Shown here: positions 7,786 to 17,197 of the stretch, piece by piece
Layout: each line of letters opens with the position of its first letter
How positions within the stretch are numbered: the stretch's first letter is position 1
NCBI RefSeq assembly: GCF_017487345.1
Contig: NZ_CP062006.1
Location: forward strand, 186,001-250,000
Direction: 5' to 3'
DNA: 64,000 nucleotides
Source: Brevundimonas pondensis
GTDB taxonomy: Bacteria; Pseudomonadota; Alphaproteobacteria; Caulobacterales; Caulobacteraceae
The notes under the pieces: model-generated
Databases searched by the model: none
Told to the model about the DNA's origin: nothing
Seen by the model: only the letters and a program-made list of their open reading frames with translations
Program-made: the position numbers and the translations under genes

Positions 7786-9141
7786 TCAGCCCTCGATCGA
7801 GCGCAGACCCGAGACGGCGGCCTGCTGCACTACAGGGCGACGTTGGCCGCCGGCGGCGATAATGCGGTCGATGCGGGCCTTTTCGGCGCGGAAAGCGGCC
7901 AGATCGGCGCCCGCCAGGACGGTGCCTTCCTGCGTTTTGATGCCGGACGGATTGATCCGCTGGCCGTTACGCCAGATTTCGTAGTGCAGGTGCGGGCCGG
8001 TCGAGGCGCCGGTCGAGCCGACATAGGCGACGACCTGACCCTGGGACACGCGCTGACCGGCGCGGATGCCCGAGCCATAGCGCGACAGGTGGCCGTAGCC
8101 GCTTTCCAGGCCGTTGGCATGGCGAATGCGCAGCCAGTTGCCGTAACCGCCCCAGCGACGCGCCTCGACGACCACGCCGTCGGCGGGCGCCACGATGGGC
8201 GTGCCGGTGGTGGCGGCGAAGTCCATGCCCTGGTGCATCTTGCGATAACCCGAGATGGGGTGGGTGCGGACGCCGAAGTTCGAGCTGACACGGCGGAAGC
8301 TGGTCAGCGGCGTGCGCATCATGGCGGTGCGCGTATTCTTGCCGGTGGCGTCGAAATACTCGGCCGTCTTCGCGCCGGGGCGCTGATAACGATAGAAGGC
8401 GTGGCCCTTCAGCTCGGCGTAGAGCAGTTCGCCGGTCTCCACCGTGCGACCGGCCTCGGTCACGGAGCGGTCGAAGACCAGGGTGAACTCGTCGGTGGCG
8501 CGCACGTCGCGCTGCATGTCGAACTTGTGCGCGAACAGCTGGCTGGCGCGGCGGACGACCGCCGAGGTGGCGCCCAGTTCGCGGGCGCTGGCCGACAGGG
8601 AGCGCTGGACCTTGTCATTGGCGACGACGGTTTCGTGGGTCACCTTTTCGTCGAGGGCGCGCAGACGAAGCGCGCCGTCGAAGCTGCGCGACACGGTCAG
8701 CTGGCTGGCTGGGCCGGTGCGCATGGTCAGGCCGATCAGGCGAGCGTCGCCCCGGCCGCCGCGCGGCTTGGAGACGGCGGTCTCGAATTTCAGGCCGGCC
8801 CGCATGTCCTTGAGGTCGAAGGCGCTGGCGATGGTGGCGGCGACGGCGCTGGCTTCCTCGGCGCCGATGCCTGTGCGGCGCACGGCCTGCTCAAAGGTCT
8901 CGCCACGACGGATTTGTACAGGAATGGCTTCGGGGGCCGTCAGACCGGCCGGTGCGCCGGCGGCGGCGTAGGCCTGGGTCTCAAGATAGGCGATCTGCTC
9001 GCTTGTCAGCGCGGGAACTTCCTCGGCGCGGACGGGTTCATAGGCCTGACCGGCCATCAGGGCGATGGTCACGGCGGCGGCCGTCGTCAGGAAATACGGC
9101 GCAAGCCGCATGGGCTGGCGGCGCGGATCGAACTGAGCCAT
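7786..9141 (-). CDS. M23 family metallopeptidase (murein DD-endopeptidase type)
   Basis: A 451-residue exported protein with an N-terminal hydrophobic segment (residues 13-32). The middle region contains the MepM/ShyA-like domain that precedes the catalytic part. The C-terminal LytM domain has the zinc ligands HQGMD (His and Asp) and HLHYE, with SNFGVRTHPISG and GYGHLS between. It would cleave peptidoglycan cross-links in the periplasm during wall growth or division. The final 60 residues form a basic tail after the domain. It is transcribed away from ydbH across a 330-base divergent region. Confidence 0.9.
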   Translation of the reverse strand: MAQFDPRRQPMRLAPYFLTTAAAVTIALMAGQAYEPVRAEEVPALTSEQIAYLETQAYAAAGAPAGLTAPEAIPVQIRRGETFEQAVRRTGIGAEEASAVAATIASAFDLKDMRAGLKFETAVSKPRGGRGDARLIGLTMRTGPASQLTVSRSFDGALRLRALDEKVTHETVVANDKVQRSLSASARELGATSAVVRRASQLFAHKFDMQRDVRATDEFTLVFDRSVTEAGRTVETGELLYAELKGHAFYRYQRPGAKTAEYFDATGKNTRTAMMRTPLTSFRRVSSNFGVRTHPISGYRKMHQGMDFAATTGTPIVAPADGVVVEARRWGGYGNWLRIRHANGLESGYGHLSRYGSGIRAGQRVSQGQVVAYVGSTGASTGPHLHYEIWRNGQRINPSGIKTQEGTVLAGADLAAFRAEKARIDRIIAAGGQRRPVVQQAAVSGLRSIEG

Positions 9142-9471
9142 CGGTCCCCGGCAATCGACGACGCCCTACTGGCGCCAAACCATTCGAATCATGGATCACG
9201 CCCGGGTCCCCCCAAACGCGAAGCGAGCGATATAGCCCGTCCGTCCCATCTTGGGAAGCGCGTAGGTTACAATTGGTTAACTTGGCCGGGTGCAAGTCAA
9301 GTATTCCACTGTTTTTCCTGAATCCTCGGCGGACAATGGCCCTTTTCTCGCCTTGCTTGACTGAACAGTGACTGCCGCGCCACGCATCAGTGTTCATACA
9401 GTCACGCCTGTCCTTGCAGCGCGATCTGTGGCGTTGTTACGCCTTCATTCGACGACGGACCGCCGAGCGCC
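9142..9471. other. 330-base divergent intergenic region
   Basis: This region separates the M23 gene (minus) from the ydbH-like gene (plus) and should hold promoters for both. A relatively AT-rich stretch with GGTTACAATTGGTTAACTTGG lies near 9265-9290 and is the most promoter-like part. No clear consensus boxes, small gene or RNA structure could be assigned. Confidence 0.5.
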
Positions 9472-12400
9472 TTGACCGACGAGACCCCTGCCTCAAAGCC
9501 CGCCCGCCGCCGTGCGCGCTCCGCCGTCCGGACGGCCTTGGCCGTTGTCCTGATCGGTCTGGCTCTTTTGGTCCTTCTGGCCGCCGCCCTCTATCTTAAC
9601 CGCCGCGCCGCCGCGCGCGAACTTCTGGTCGGATGGCTGGATCGCAAGGGCATCGACGCCGATGTCGAGGTGGATCGACTGGAAGTGGACGGCTTCGTCG
9701 GCAAGATCAGCATTGGCGACCCGCGCAATCCCGACTTCAAGGTCGAACGGGTCGAGGTGGATTACGCCCTGGGCATGCCTTGGTCGAAGGCCGGCCTGGG
9801 CGTGACGCCCAGTCGCATCCGCCTGGTTCGACCGCTGGCGCGCGCCAGCTGGAAGAAGGGCAAGCTGTCGCTGGGTTCGCTCGACCCGTTGGTCGAGGAG
9901 TTCATGGGCAAGCCGCCGCGTCCCGACAGCCGCGCTCCCCTGGTCGTCGTCGAGGGCGGCCGCGCGCGCATCGACACCGAATACGGCCCCGTTCAGGTTC
10001 TGGCGGATGCGCGGATCGACAACAGCAAGCTGATGCGGCTGAACGCCCGCCTGCCCGCCGCTTCGCTGAAGAGCGGCGACGTGGAGGCGCGTGGTCTGAG
10101 CGCGATCGTGGATCTGACCACCACGGGCGATCGCGTGGCGCTTAAGGTCGAGGCCGCCGCTGATGATTTCGCTCTGGCCGACGCCAGCGGGTCGGCGGCG
10201 AAGCTGAGCCTGACCGGCGATCTGCCCTATCCCGACCTGAAGACGCGTCGCGGCGACGGGCGCGCGGTCATCGCCGCCCACCTGACCGCTGACGCCCTGG
10301 CGGCAGGCGGCGTCGAGGGGCGGCAGGCCGACGCGACGCTGGACTTCGACGGCGTGACCGAAGGCTGGCTGGAAGCCTTCCGAGTCTCAGGCAAGGGACA
10401 GGCGCGTGTGCGGGCGAGGAGGATGGCGGGTCAGGGGTTCGAGGCGCGCGGCGTCGACCTGGCCCTGAGTCGCGCGGACATCGCCGCAAGTGAGGGGGAG
10501 CGCGGCCTGGAATGGCGCATCGGTTCCCCCGCTGTCGTTCGCCTCGAGAGCGGCGCCATGGGGCAGACCCGGCTGGGTCAGGCGGTGCTGGCCTCATCCG
10601 GACTGACGGCGGGCGGGCGTGGAGACGCCTTCGAAGTGCAGGGCCCTCTGGCCCTGACGGCCGGACGGCTGAGTTCCGGCGACCTGACGCTGAGCGACGC
10701 CCGCGGCCGTCTGGCGCTGGACGTGGTGCGCGACAGCGTGACCCGGATCACGGCCCAGGGCGCGCTGTCCGCCGCGCGCACCGCCTGGTCCGGCCTCGGC
10801 GCCCCGGCAAGGGATGATCTGCCGGAAGTGGCCGAGTTGAAGCGCGCCCTGGGCGCCTTCGCCATCGACGCTCCCGGCGTCCGGTTCGCCACCGGCAATG
10901 CGGGCACCGAGCTGACGCTGACGCGGCCGGCCACGGCGCGCCCCGCCAACGGCGGTCTTCTGACCTTCTCGCCGGCGAAGACGCCCCTGTTCGCGGCTGA
11001 GCCGGATCAGGCCGGCGGCGGCGCCCTCAGCATCGCTTCACAACGCGGCGGCGGCCTGCCCGAGGCCCGGATCGACGTGCCGTCGTGGAGCCTGACACGC
11101 GGCGGTTTCCGCGCCGTGGTGGACGGTCAGGCGGCGCTGGACTTCGGCCCGGCGCGCAACATCGCCCTGTCGACCAGGGGCGAGTTGGCCTCCGACGGCG
11201 GGCGACTGACCTATGCGACGGGCGACTGCATCCCCCTCAGCGTCGCCAAGCTGGAGCTGGGCGAGAACGACGTGACCGATATCGCCGGCCGTTTCTGCCC
11301 GGCCGACGCCCCCCTGATCACGGTCGTGGACGGAAGTTGGCGCGCGCAGGGGGCCCTGACAGACGTCGGCGCCACCGCCCCCTTCCTGGCCATGCGCTTC
11401 TCCGACGCCCAGGGGCGACTGGTCGTGGACGGAAAGCCCGCTGGCCTGTCGATGACGGCGAGCGTGACGCGCGCCCTGGCGTCCGACACGACTGATCCCC
11501 TGCGCTTCCTGCCGCTGACCGCGGTCGGCGAGGCGCGGCTGGCCAATGACGTCTGGAGCGGCGGGTTCGACCTGACCCGTCTGGAGCAAGCCATCGGCCG
11601 CATCGACCTGCGCCACGATGGAAAGGCCGAGGCGGGCGGCGTGACCATCAGCGCCCCGAATCTCTTCTTTACCGCCCAGGGGCTGCAGCCCGACGATCTC
11701 AGCCCCTTGGCCGGTGACTACCTGAAGTCGCCTGTCGAGGGCTCGGCCGGCTTCGAGGGGCGCTTTGACTGGACCCCGAGCACGACCTCCAGCTCCGGCG
11801 TCGCCACCATCACCGAGCTCGACTTCACCAGCCCGGCTGGCAAGGTGCAGGGGCTGAAGGGTCGCGTCGAGTTCACAAGCCTGACGCCGCTGATCACCGC
11901 CCCGGATCAGGTGCTGACGGTGAACCGACTGGAGACGGTCACCCCGTTGACCGATCTGGAGCTGCGCTTCGCCCTGGACGAGAAGGCGCTGAACCTGGCG
12001 GGTGGTCAGATCCAGGCGGCGGGCGGGCGTATCAGCATCGAGCCTTTCAACATTCCCCTGACGCCAGGCGAGGCCTGGGGCGGGGTGATCGTGGTCGAGC
12101 AGGTGCAGCTGAACGAGCTGATGAAGAGCGCCAACCTGCAGGATAAGGCCGAGCTGGATTCCGTGGTGTCCGGTCGCCTGCCTTTCACCTTCGCGCCCGA
12201 TACGGGCTGGCGCATCGTCGGCGGCGTGCTGACCGCCGTTCGGCCGGGCCGTCTGTCGATCAAGCCCGAGGTCTTCGACGATCTGGCGGCGGGCGGCGGG
12301 GCCGCCGACGGCGCGCCCCTGCCGCCCAACACCATGCAGGATCTGGCCTATCAGGCCATGCAGGACCTTGCGATCAGCGGCCTGTCCGCCGAGGTCAACA

Positions 12401-12636
12401 GCCTGGATGGTGGTCGCCTGGGGGTCCGGTTCCATATCAACGGCCGGCACGATCCGCCCGAGCGCGAACAGCTGCGTCTGAGCTGGATGGAGCTGATCCG
12501 TCGCGACTTCCTGAACAAGAAGCTGAATCTGCCGTCCGACACGCCGATCGACCTGACGCTGGACACGACCTGGAACGCCAATGAGATCGTCTCGGACCTG
12601 ATGGAATACGCCCGTCGCGGCGAAACGCCGGATTGA
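9472..12636 (+). CDS. ydbH: YdbH-family intermembrane transport/envelope protein
   Basis: A protein of about 1054 residues with a short cytoplasmic N-terminus, one membrane anchor (about residues 22-42) and a very long beta-rich periplasmic body. Repeated amphipathic strands and a conserved C-terminal dicarboxylate-transport-type domain end in ...DLMEYARRGE. YdbH is an AsmA-like bridge protein, known in E. coli to work with YnbE in phospholipid transport between membranes. Assignment is strengthened by the next two genes, which are YnbE-like and YdbL-like. TTG at 9472 is the likely start, giving MTDETPASKPARRRARS before the anchor. No frameshifts are seen. Confidence 0.82.
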   Translation: MTDETPASKPARRRARSAVRTALAVVLIGLALLVLLAAALYLNRRAAARELLVGWLDRKGIDADVEVDRLEVDGFVGKISIGDPRNPDFKVERVEVDYALGMPWSKAGLGVTPSRIRLVRPLARASWKKGKLSLGSLDPLVEEFMGKPPRPDSRAPLVVVEGGRARIDTEYGPVQVLADARIDNSKLMRLNARLPAASLKSGDVEARGLSAIVDLTTTGDRVALKVEAAADDFALADASGSAAKLSLTGDLPYPDLKTRRGDGRAVIAAHLTADALAAGGVEGRQADATLDFDGVTEGWLEAFRVSGKGQARVRARRMAGQGFEARGVDLALSRADIAASEGERGLEWRIGSPAVVRLESGAMGQTRLGQAVLASSGLTAGGRGDAFEVQGPLALTAGRLSSGDLTLSDARGRLALDVVRDSVTRITAQGALSAARTAWSGLGAPARDDLPEVAELKRALGAFAIDAPGVRFATGNAGTELTLTRPATARPANGGLLTFSPAKTPLFAAEPDQAGGGALSIASQRGGGLPEARIDVPSWSLTRGGFRAVVDGQAALDFGPARNIALSTRGELASDGGRLTYATGDCIPLSVAKLELGENDVTDIAGRFCPADAPLITVVDGSWRAQGALTDVGATAPFLAMRFSDAQGRLVVDGKPAGLSMTASVTRALASDTTDPLRFLPLTAVGEARLANDVWSGGFDLTRLEQAIGRIDLRHDGKAEAGGVTISAPNLFFTAQGLQPDDLSPLAGDYLKSPVEGSAGFEGRFDWTPSTTSSSGVATITELDFTSPAGKVQGLKGRVEFTSLTPLITAPDQVLTVNRLETVTPLTDLELRFALDEKALNLAGGQIQAAGGRISIEPFNIPLTPGEAWGGVIVVEQVQLNELMKSANLQDKAELDSVVSGRLPFTFAPDTGWRIVGGVLTAVRPGRLSIKPEVFDDLAAGGGAADGAPLPPNTMQDLAYQAMQDLAISGLSAEVNSLDGGRLGVRFHINGRHDPPEREQLRLSWMELIRRDFLNKKLNLPSDTPIDLTLDTTWNANEIVSDLMEYARRGETPD

Positions 12637-12731
12637 CCCTTGAGATACCGCGCCGCTTTGTTCAGAACCCGTTCACGCGCCGTGGCGTTAGATCGTCACG
12701 ACTTCAACCGCCGCCTTCGGAGATCGGCCTC

Positions 12732-12917
12732 ATGATCAGCAAGCGTCAGATCGCCCTGCTCGGCCTCGCCGCCGTCAGCGTCGCCGCGTGCGCGCCCACG
12801 GTGAACATCAAATTCAGCGAACCGCTGCAGATCTACGCCAAGCTGGACGCCGACATCCGCATCAAGCTCGACCAGGAACTGCAGAACCTCCTGCGCGAAA
12901 ACCCCAACCTGTTCTGA
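12732..12917 (+). CDS. ynbE: YnbE-family outer-membrane lipoprotein
   Basis: A 61-residue lipoprotein. The signal sequence ends in a lipobox-like VAACAP, and the mature part contains PLQIYAKLDADIRIKLDQEL, the conserved YnbE core. In E. coli YnbE forms the outer-membrane end of the YdbH bridge. The ATG at 12732 follows a CGGAG site; earlier in-frame starts would run through the intergenic region and were rejected. It lies 95 bases after ydbH and 20 bases before ydbL. Confidence 0.88.
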   Translation: MISKRQIALLGLAAVSVAACAPTVNIKFSEPLQIYAKLDADIRIKLDQELQNLLRENPNLF

Positions 12918-12937
12918 CCGAAAGAAAGGGGCTGAAC

Positions 12938-13297
12938 ATGAACCATCGCAAGCTCTTCGTCGCCGTCGCCGCTGTCGCCGCCCTGGGCGTGGCCGCCGGC
13001 GCCGCCGTGGCCCAGACCGCCTCGCAAAAGGCCCTGGTCGACCAGGCCAAGGCCGCAGGATCGGTCGGCGAGCAGGCCGACGGCTTCCTCGGCGTGCGCA
13101 CCTCGGTGAACGCCGACACCCAGGCCGCCGTCAGCGCCACCAACGCCGGCCGCCGCCAGGCCTATGCCCGCAGCGCCGCCGACGCCGGCACCTCGGCCGA
13201 TGTGGCCGGCGCCCGGATGTTCGAAACCCAGCTGCTGCCGCGCATCAGCTCGGGCCAGTGGTACAAGAACGCCGCGGGCCAGTGGGTCCAGCGTTGA
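12938..13297 (+). CDS. ydbL: YdbL-family periplasmic protein (DUF1318)
   Basis: A 119-residue exported protein with a signal peptide ending AAVAQT. The mature part has the YdbL core: ALVDQAKAAGSVGEQADGFLG, a repeated NA/GR helix, then ISSGQWYKNAAGQWVQ at the C-terminus. YdbL is encoded with YdbH and YnbE in proteobacteria and modulates that bridge. The ATG at 12938 is preceded by AAGGGG. The three genes form one envelope operon. Confidence 0.85.
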   Translation: MNHRKLFVAVAAVAALGVAAGAAVAQTASQKALVDQAKAAGSVGEQADGFLGVRTSVNADTQAAVSATNAGRRQAYARSAADAGTSADVAGARMFETQLLPRISSGQWYKNAAGQWVQR

Positions 13298-13306
13298 TCT
13301 GACGCG

Positions 13307-13606
13307 ATGAAAAGACCCCGGGTCGAAGGTCGAGCAGGGCGCTTCCTGCTGGCCCTCGGCCTGGCGGTCGTCATCGCCGCCGTCGTCACCCTCGGTCTGG
13401 CCGGATACTGGCGACTGATCGGCGGCGGTCCCATGTCCGTTCACGGCTGGATCGCCATGGGACTGGGCGTGCTGGGCACGGTCGGTCTGGCCGGACTGCT
13501 GATGAGTCTGGCCTTCAGGTCGGATCGCGAGGGTTGGGACGATCAAGTCGATAATCGACTGGACCCCGGCCGGGACGAAGCCGAAGACAACGACACCCTC
13601 TATTAG
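13307..13606 (+). CDS. small two-helix membrane protein
   Basis: A 99-residue protein with two hydrophobic helices (about residues 13-35 and 45-68) and an acidic C-terminal tail ending in DTLY. It starts nine bases after the ydbL stop, so it is probably the last gene of the ydbH operon. Its last four bases overlap the end of the converging methyltransferase gene. No family is recognised. Confidence 0.7.
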   Translation: MKRPRVEGRAGRFLLALGLAVVIAAVVTLGLAGYWRLIGGGPMSVHGWIAMGLGVLGTVGLAGLLMSLAFRSDREGWDDQVDNRLDPGRDEAEDNDTLY

Positions 13607-14760
13607 GCGGCTACCGCGCCGTCATCCGTGACGCCCAGCGCCGGTTCGAACAACTGCCGCGTCAGGGCCTCGACCACCGGCACGGCGACCGCATCCCCCA
13701 TCAGCTTCAGGGCCGCGCTTTCGCTGGTCGGCAGCCGATAGTCGTCCGACACCCCCATCAGCCGCGCCGCCTCGCGTCCCGTCAGGCGGCGCATGCTCGC
13801 CCGGCCCTTGTCGCAGATCAGCACATACTGCCGCGACGAGCCGCCCGAGGGCGTGCGCAGACAACCCCCCAGACCATCGAAGCGCAGCTCAAGCCGCTGA
13901 TGCTTGACCCCGTCCAGGGTCCGCACCCGGCGGAAGGCGGCGCCGACGCGGCGCTCGCCCGAGGCCAGGACCGCGTCCAGCCGCGCCCGGTGCAGCGGCG
14001 ACAGCATGGCCAGCAAGGCCTTGGTCTGAGCCCTGGTGAAGACCGGAACCCTGGCCTCCAGCACGGTGGACAGGTCCAGATTGCGACGCGGCGGCGGGGT
14101 CAGGGCCCACCAGGCCCAGTTGGCCCGCACGCTTTCGGAAAGGCGGGCGTGGGCGGCGATCAGGCGTGGCGTGTGGAAAGGACCGCTCGGCGTGGCGACG
14201 GTCGGCCCCTCGACCTCGCGCATGGCGATGACGAACAGGCGCGGCCGCGACTGGGGCAGCCAGAGGGCCGCGTCCATCTCCAGCGCGCCGACGCGATAGC
14301 CGGCCTCGACCATGGCGGCGCAGACGGCCTCGAAGTCGGCTCCCTCGCCGGAGGTCAACAAACCGGCGACGTTCTCGATGACGATGATGCGCGGCGCGCG
14401 GCCCTCAAGGTCGAGCCCCTGCATCAGCTTCCAGAAGCCCCAGAAGGCGCCCGAGCGCACGGCCTTCAGCCCGCCGCGCGCGCCCGCCAGACTGACGTCC
14501 TGACAGGGCGACGAGGCCCAGCACAGGTCCGGCGTTCCGGGAATCTCGGCAGGCGTCAGATCCCAGACGTCGCCCTCGGCCAGCAGGGTCCCGGCGTGGT
14601 TGGCGCGGAAGGCGCGGGCCTTCATTGGGTCGATGTCGTTGGCGAAGACCGTGCCGAACCCGGCACGCCCGCTGGACAGGCCCAGGCCTGCCAGACCGCC
14701 CCCCGCGAAGAACTCGCAGGCGGTGAGGGGAGCAGAGGCGGAGGCGACGCGATTCGTCAT
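13603..14760 (-). CDS. DNA (cytosine-5-)-methyltransferase, apparently orphan
   Basis: A 385-residue C5 methylase. Motif I is CEFFAGGGLAGLGL (residues 15-28), the catalytic Cys86 lies in ASSPCQDVSLAG, motif VI is IENVAGL (128-134) and motif VIII is LPQSRPRLFVIA (168-179). The C-terminal motifs include LTGREAARLMG and MGDAVAVPV. The target-recognition region is about residues 200-310. ATG 14760 is chosen because it leads straight into the fold, while longer starts add random-looking sequence. No restriction endonuclease, vsr or second methylase is beside it. Target sequence is unknown. Confidence 0.9.
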   Translation of the reverse strand: MTNRVASASAPLTACEFFAGGGLAGLGLSSGRAGFGTVFANDIDPMKARAFRANHAGTLLAEGDVWDLTPAEIPGTPDLCWASSPCQDVSLAGARGGLKAVRSGAFWGFWKLMQGLDLEGRAPRIIVIENVAGLLTSGEGADFEAVCAAMVEAGYRVGALEMDAALWLPQSRPRLFVIAMREVEGPTVATPSGPFHTPRLIAAHARLSESVRANWAWWALTPPPRRNLDLSTVLEARVPVFTRAQTKALLAMLSPLHRARLDAVLASGERRVGAAFRRVRTLDGVKHQRLELRFDGLGGCLRTPSGGSSRQYVLICDKGRASMRRLTGREAARLMGVSDDYRLPTSESAALKLMGDAVAVPVVEALTRQLFEPALGVTDDGAVAA

Positions 14761-14857
14761 GGCGGGCACCATAGCGCAGCGCGATGCGTTTGGCGCCTGC
14801 CCTTGACCGCAGATCGCGCCTGCGGTTCCTGAGAATCGACCTGAAACGGAGCCCGTC

Positions 14858-15316
14858 ATGCGCATCGCAACCCTTGTCGCCCCCCTGTTTGTGGCGACGA
14901 CCGCTCTCGCCGCCTGCTCGCAGCCGGTGGCCGAAAAGGCGCCCGCCGCCCCGGCCGAGGTTCGCACCCTGGCCGGGGTCGATCTGGATCAGCCGCTGCG
15001 GGTGATGGGCACGGAGCCCTTCTGGGCCGTCGAGATCACGCCTGCGGGCCTGACCTATTCGGGCGTCGACCGCCCCGAGCAAAAGGCCGCCAACCCTGGC
15101 CCGGCGTTACAGGGCGCCGTCGCCGTCTGGACCGCCGAGACCGAGGCCAAGACCCCTCTGGTCGTCACCCTGGCGGCCACCGACTGCTCCGACGGCATGA
15201 GCGACCGCACCTACCCCCTGACCGCCAGGGTCGAGATCGGCGGCGAGAGCCTGACCGGCTGCGCCGCCGCCGTCGCCGCCATCGATAAGGCGGGTGAAAG
15301 CGGACGGGTCGAGTAG
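14858..15316 (+). CDS. COG3650-like lipoprotein
   Basis: A 152-residue lipoprotein. The signal peptide ends LAACSQP, followed by an Ala/Pro-rich linker. The globular part has RVMGTEPFWAVEITPAGL and, near the C-terminus, CSDGMSDRTYPL...TGCAA, a pair of cysteines that could form a disulfide. The arrangement matches small predicted membrane-attached proteins of the COG3650 type, function unknown. A GGAG site precedes ATG 14858. It is divergent from the methyltransferase. Confidence 0.7.
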   Translation: MRIATLVAPLFVATTALAACSQPVAEKAPAAPAEVRTLAGVDLDQPLRVMGTEPFWAVEITPAGLTYSGVDRPEQKAANPGPALQGAVAVWTAETEAKTPLVVTLAATDCSDGMSDRTYPLTARVEIGGESLTGCAAAVAAIDKAGESGRVE

Positions 15317-15449
15317 GTCTCGCCTATCCCGCTCACTTCGGCGGGGGGGAGGGGATGAGTGTAAAGGGCGTTTTCTTGGCGCCAGTCTTGCTGCTGAGGC
15401 TTCAGGCCGCTTGACGCTTCCCAAAGCGGCGCTCTTTCATGGTGGCCGC

Positions 15450-16577
15450 ATGACCCCGACGCCTGTCGATCTTCGCCCATTGACCGCCCTGCGGTTCATG
15501 GCCGCGCTGTGGGTGGTCTTCTACACCTTCTGGCCCAACCTGAACGTCGGCTTCCTGCCGAATCTGGCGGCCAAGGGCTATCTGGGCGTCGAGCTCTTCT
15601 TCGTCCTGTCGGGCTTCATCCTCAGCCACGTCTATCTCCACGCCTTCGCGGAAAAGCGGTTCTCCTATCGGGGCTTCCTGTGGGCGCGGATCGCGCGGGT
15701 CTATCCGCTGCATGTCTTCACCCTGCTGGGGGTTATGGCGCTTGGCCTGGCCGCCGTGGCCGTGGGCATGAGCATCGACGACAGTGTCCTCAGCTGGAAG
15801 ACCCTGCCCGCCCACCTGCTGATGGTTCACGCCTGGGGCTTCGCCGGGGAGGCCGGCTGGAACCACCCCTCCTGGTCGATTTCGGCCGAATGGTTCGCCT
15901 ACCTGGCCTTTCCCCTGTTCGCCCTGGCGGCCTGGCCGTTGCGCCGGCGTCCCTGGGTGGCGGCGGCAGGGGCGGCGGTCTTCCTGATGGGTCTGTACGC
16001 GGCGTTCGAGCGTTTCGCGGGCTTCCCCCTGACCGAGGCCACCTTCCGCTGGGGCGCATTGCGGATCGTGCCCTGTTTCGCCTACGGCTGCGCCCTCTAT
16101 CTGGTCTATCGACGGGCGCCCCTTCCTCGGGCGGGGCTGCTGGCCCTGCTGGCCGCTCTCGTCATGGTCGCCTCGGCCTCAGTCATGGCCTGGGACGCGA
16201 TCACGGTTCTGGCCGCCGGCCTGCTGATCCTGGCCCTGGCCTCCATCCCGGCCGGCAAGGCCGGCTGGCTGGGGTCGAAGCCGGCCGTCTACCTCGGCGA
16301 GATCAGCTATTCGGTCTACATGGTCTGCGCCCCCTGGCAGATTCTGGCGGTCAATCTGGCCGCTCGGGCGACCGGGGCGGAGGACAAGCGTCTTCACGTT
16401 CTCGTGTGGATGGGGATCATTCTGGGTCTGATCGCCGCCGCCGCCGCCACCTACCATCTGGTCGAACGCCCGGCCCGGAAGGCCCTGCGCGGAATGGCCG
16501 AACGGCGACGCCCGCCTGTGGATCACACGGCGAAACAGTCGGAAACGGTTCTTCAACCTTCGGACACTATCGTCTAA
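15450..16577 (+). CDS. acyltransferase-3 family membrane protein with altered His motif
   Basis: A 375-residue protein with about ten membrane helices. Family landmarks are LTALRFMAALWVV at the N-terminus, GVELFFVLSGF (residues 48-58), ISAEWFAYLAFPL and GEISYSVYMV. Such enzymes add acyl groups to sugars or lipids at the membrane. The R-x10-H motif of helix 1 reads Arg15 ... Thr26 (VFYTFWPN), so the usual His is missing. This may change or abolish activity. ATG 15450 is preferred over upstream starts that would add non-membrane, basic sequence. Confidence 0.8.
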   Translation: MTPTPVDLRPLTALRFMAALWVVFYTFWPNLNVGFLPNLAAKGYLGVELFFVLSGFILSHVYLHAFAEKRFSYRGFLWARIARVYPLHVFTLLGVMALGLAAVAVGMSIDDSVLSWKTLPAHLLMVHAWGFAGEAGWNHPSWSISAEWFAYLAFPLFALAAWPLRRRPWVAAAGAAVFLMGLYAAFERFAGFPLTEATFRWGALRIVPCFAYGCALYLVYRRAPLPRAGLLALLAALVMVASASVMAWDAITVLAAGLLILALASIPAGKAGWLGSKPAVYLGEISYSVYMVCAPWQILAVNLAARATGAEDKRLHVLVWMGIILGLIAAAAATYHLVERPARKALRGMAERRRPPVDHTAKQSETVLQPSDTIV

Positions 16578-16611
16578 GGCTTGGTCCGCGTTTTAGTCGG
16601 GAGCACGCCAG

Positions 16612-17142
16612 ATGATGAAACGGCTCACAGCCGCCGCGGTTGCGGCGACCCTCGGGTTCTTTGCGATCGGCCCCGCGCCGGCCAAGGCTGACGACCCTTA
16701 CTGGCAGTGCGTGACCTTCGCCCGCATGTTCTCGGGCATCAACATCTTCGGCGACGCCTGGACCTGGTGGCGCCAGGCCGTCGACAAGTTCCGCACCGGC
16801 CGCGCCCCGGAAACCGGCTCGGTGCTGGTCTTCCAGCCCACCGGCCGCATGGACAAGGGCCATGTCGCCGTCGTTTCCGACATCCTGACCGACCGCGTCA
16901 TCCGCGTGACCCACGCCAACTGGGGCGGCAGCCGCGGCAAGGTCGAGGAAAACGTCACCGTGGTGGACGTGTCCCCGGCCGGCGACTGGAGCCGGGTCAA
17001 GGTCTGGTACAACCCGATCAACGCCCTGGGCACCACCGTCTATCCGACCTACGGCTTTGTCTACAAAGGCGCCCGCGACGCCTTTGACAACGGTCGCCAG
17101 ATGGCCGCCGCCGCCGCGAACGAGCCCCGCGCCGCCAACTGA
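16612..17142 (+). CDS. exported CHAP-domain protein
   Basis: A 176-residue protein with a signal peptide ending near PAKADDPY. The CHAP-type Cys33 lies in WQCVTFARMFSG and His84 in DKGHVAVV, with TGSVLVFQPT between, the usual order of a NlpC/P60-related cysteine amidase fold. It is probably a cell-wall hydrolase or a wall-binding relative. ATG ATG at 16612-16617 follows GGGAG. It stands alone between the acyltransferase and kynA. Confidence 0.8.
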   Translation: MMKRLTAAAVAATLGFFAIGPAPAKADDPYWQCVTFARMFSGINIFGDAWTWWRQAVDKFRTGRAPETGSVLVFQPTGRMDKGHVAVVSDILTDRVIRVTHANWGGSRGKVEENVTVVDVSPAGDWSRVKVWYNPINALGTTVYPTYGFVYKGARDAFDNGRQMAAAAANEPRAAN

Positions 17143-17197
17143 TTGTTCCGTCGCTTCCGGGCTGGCTCTTCGGGCCTGATCCGGCGATAGGTGGCGG

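Noticed and set aside
7843..9321. 492-codon plus-strand frame opposite the M23 gene
   Set aside because: It is an antisense shadow in high-GC DNA; the minus strand shows the complete M23 motifs and signal peptide.
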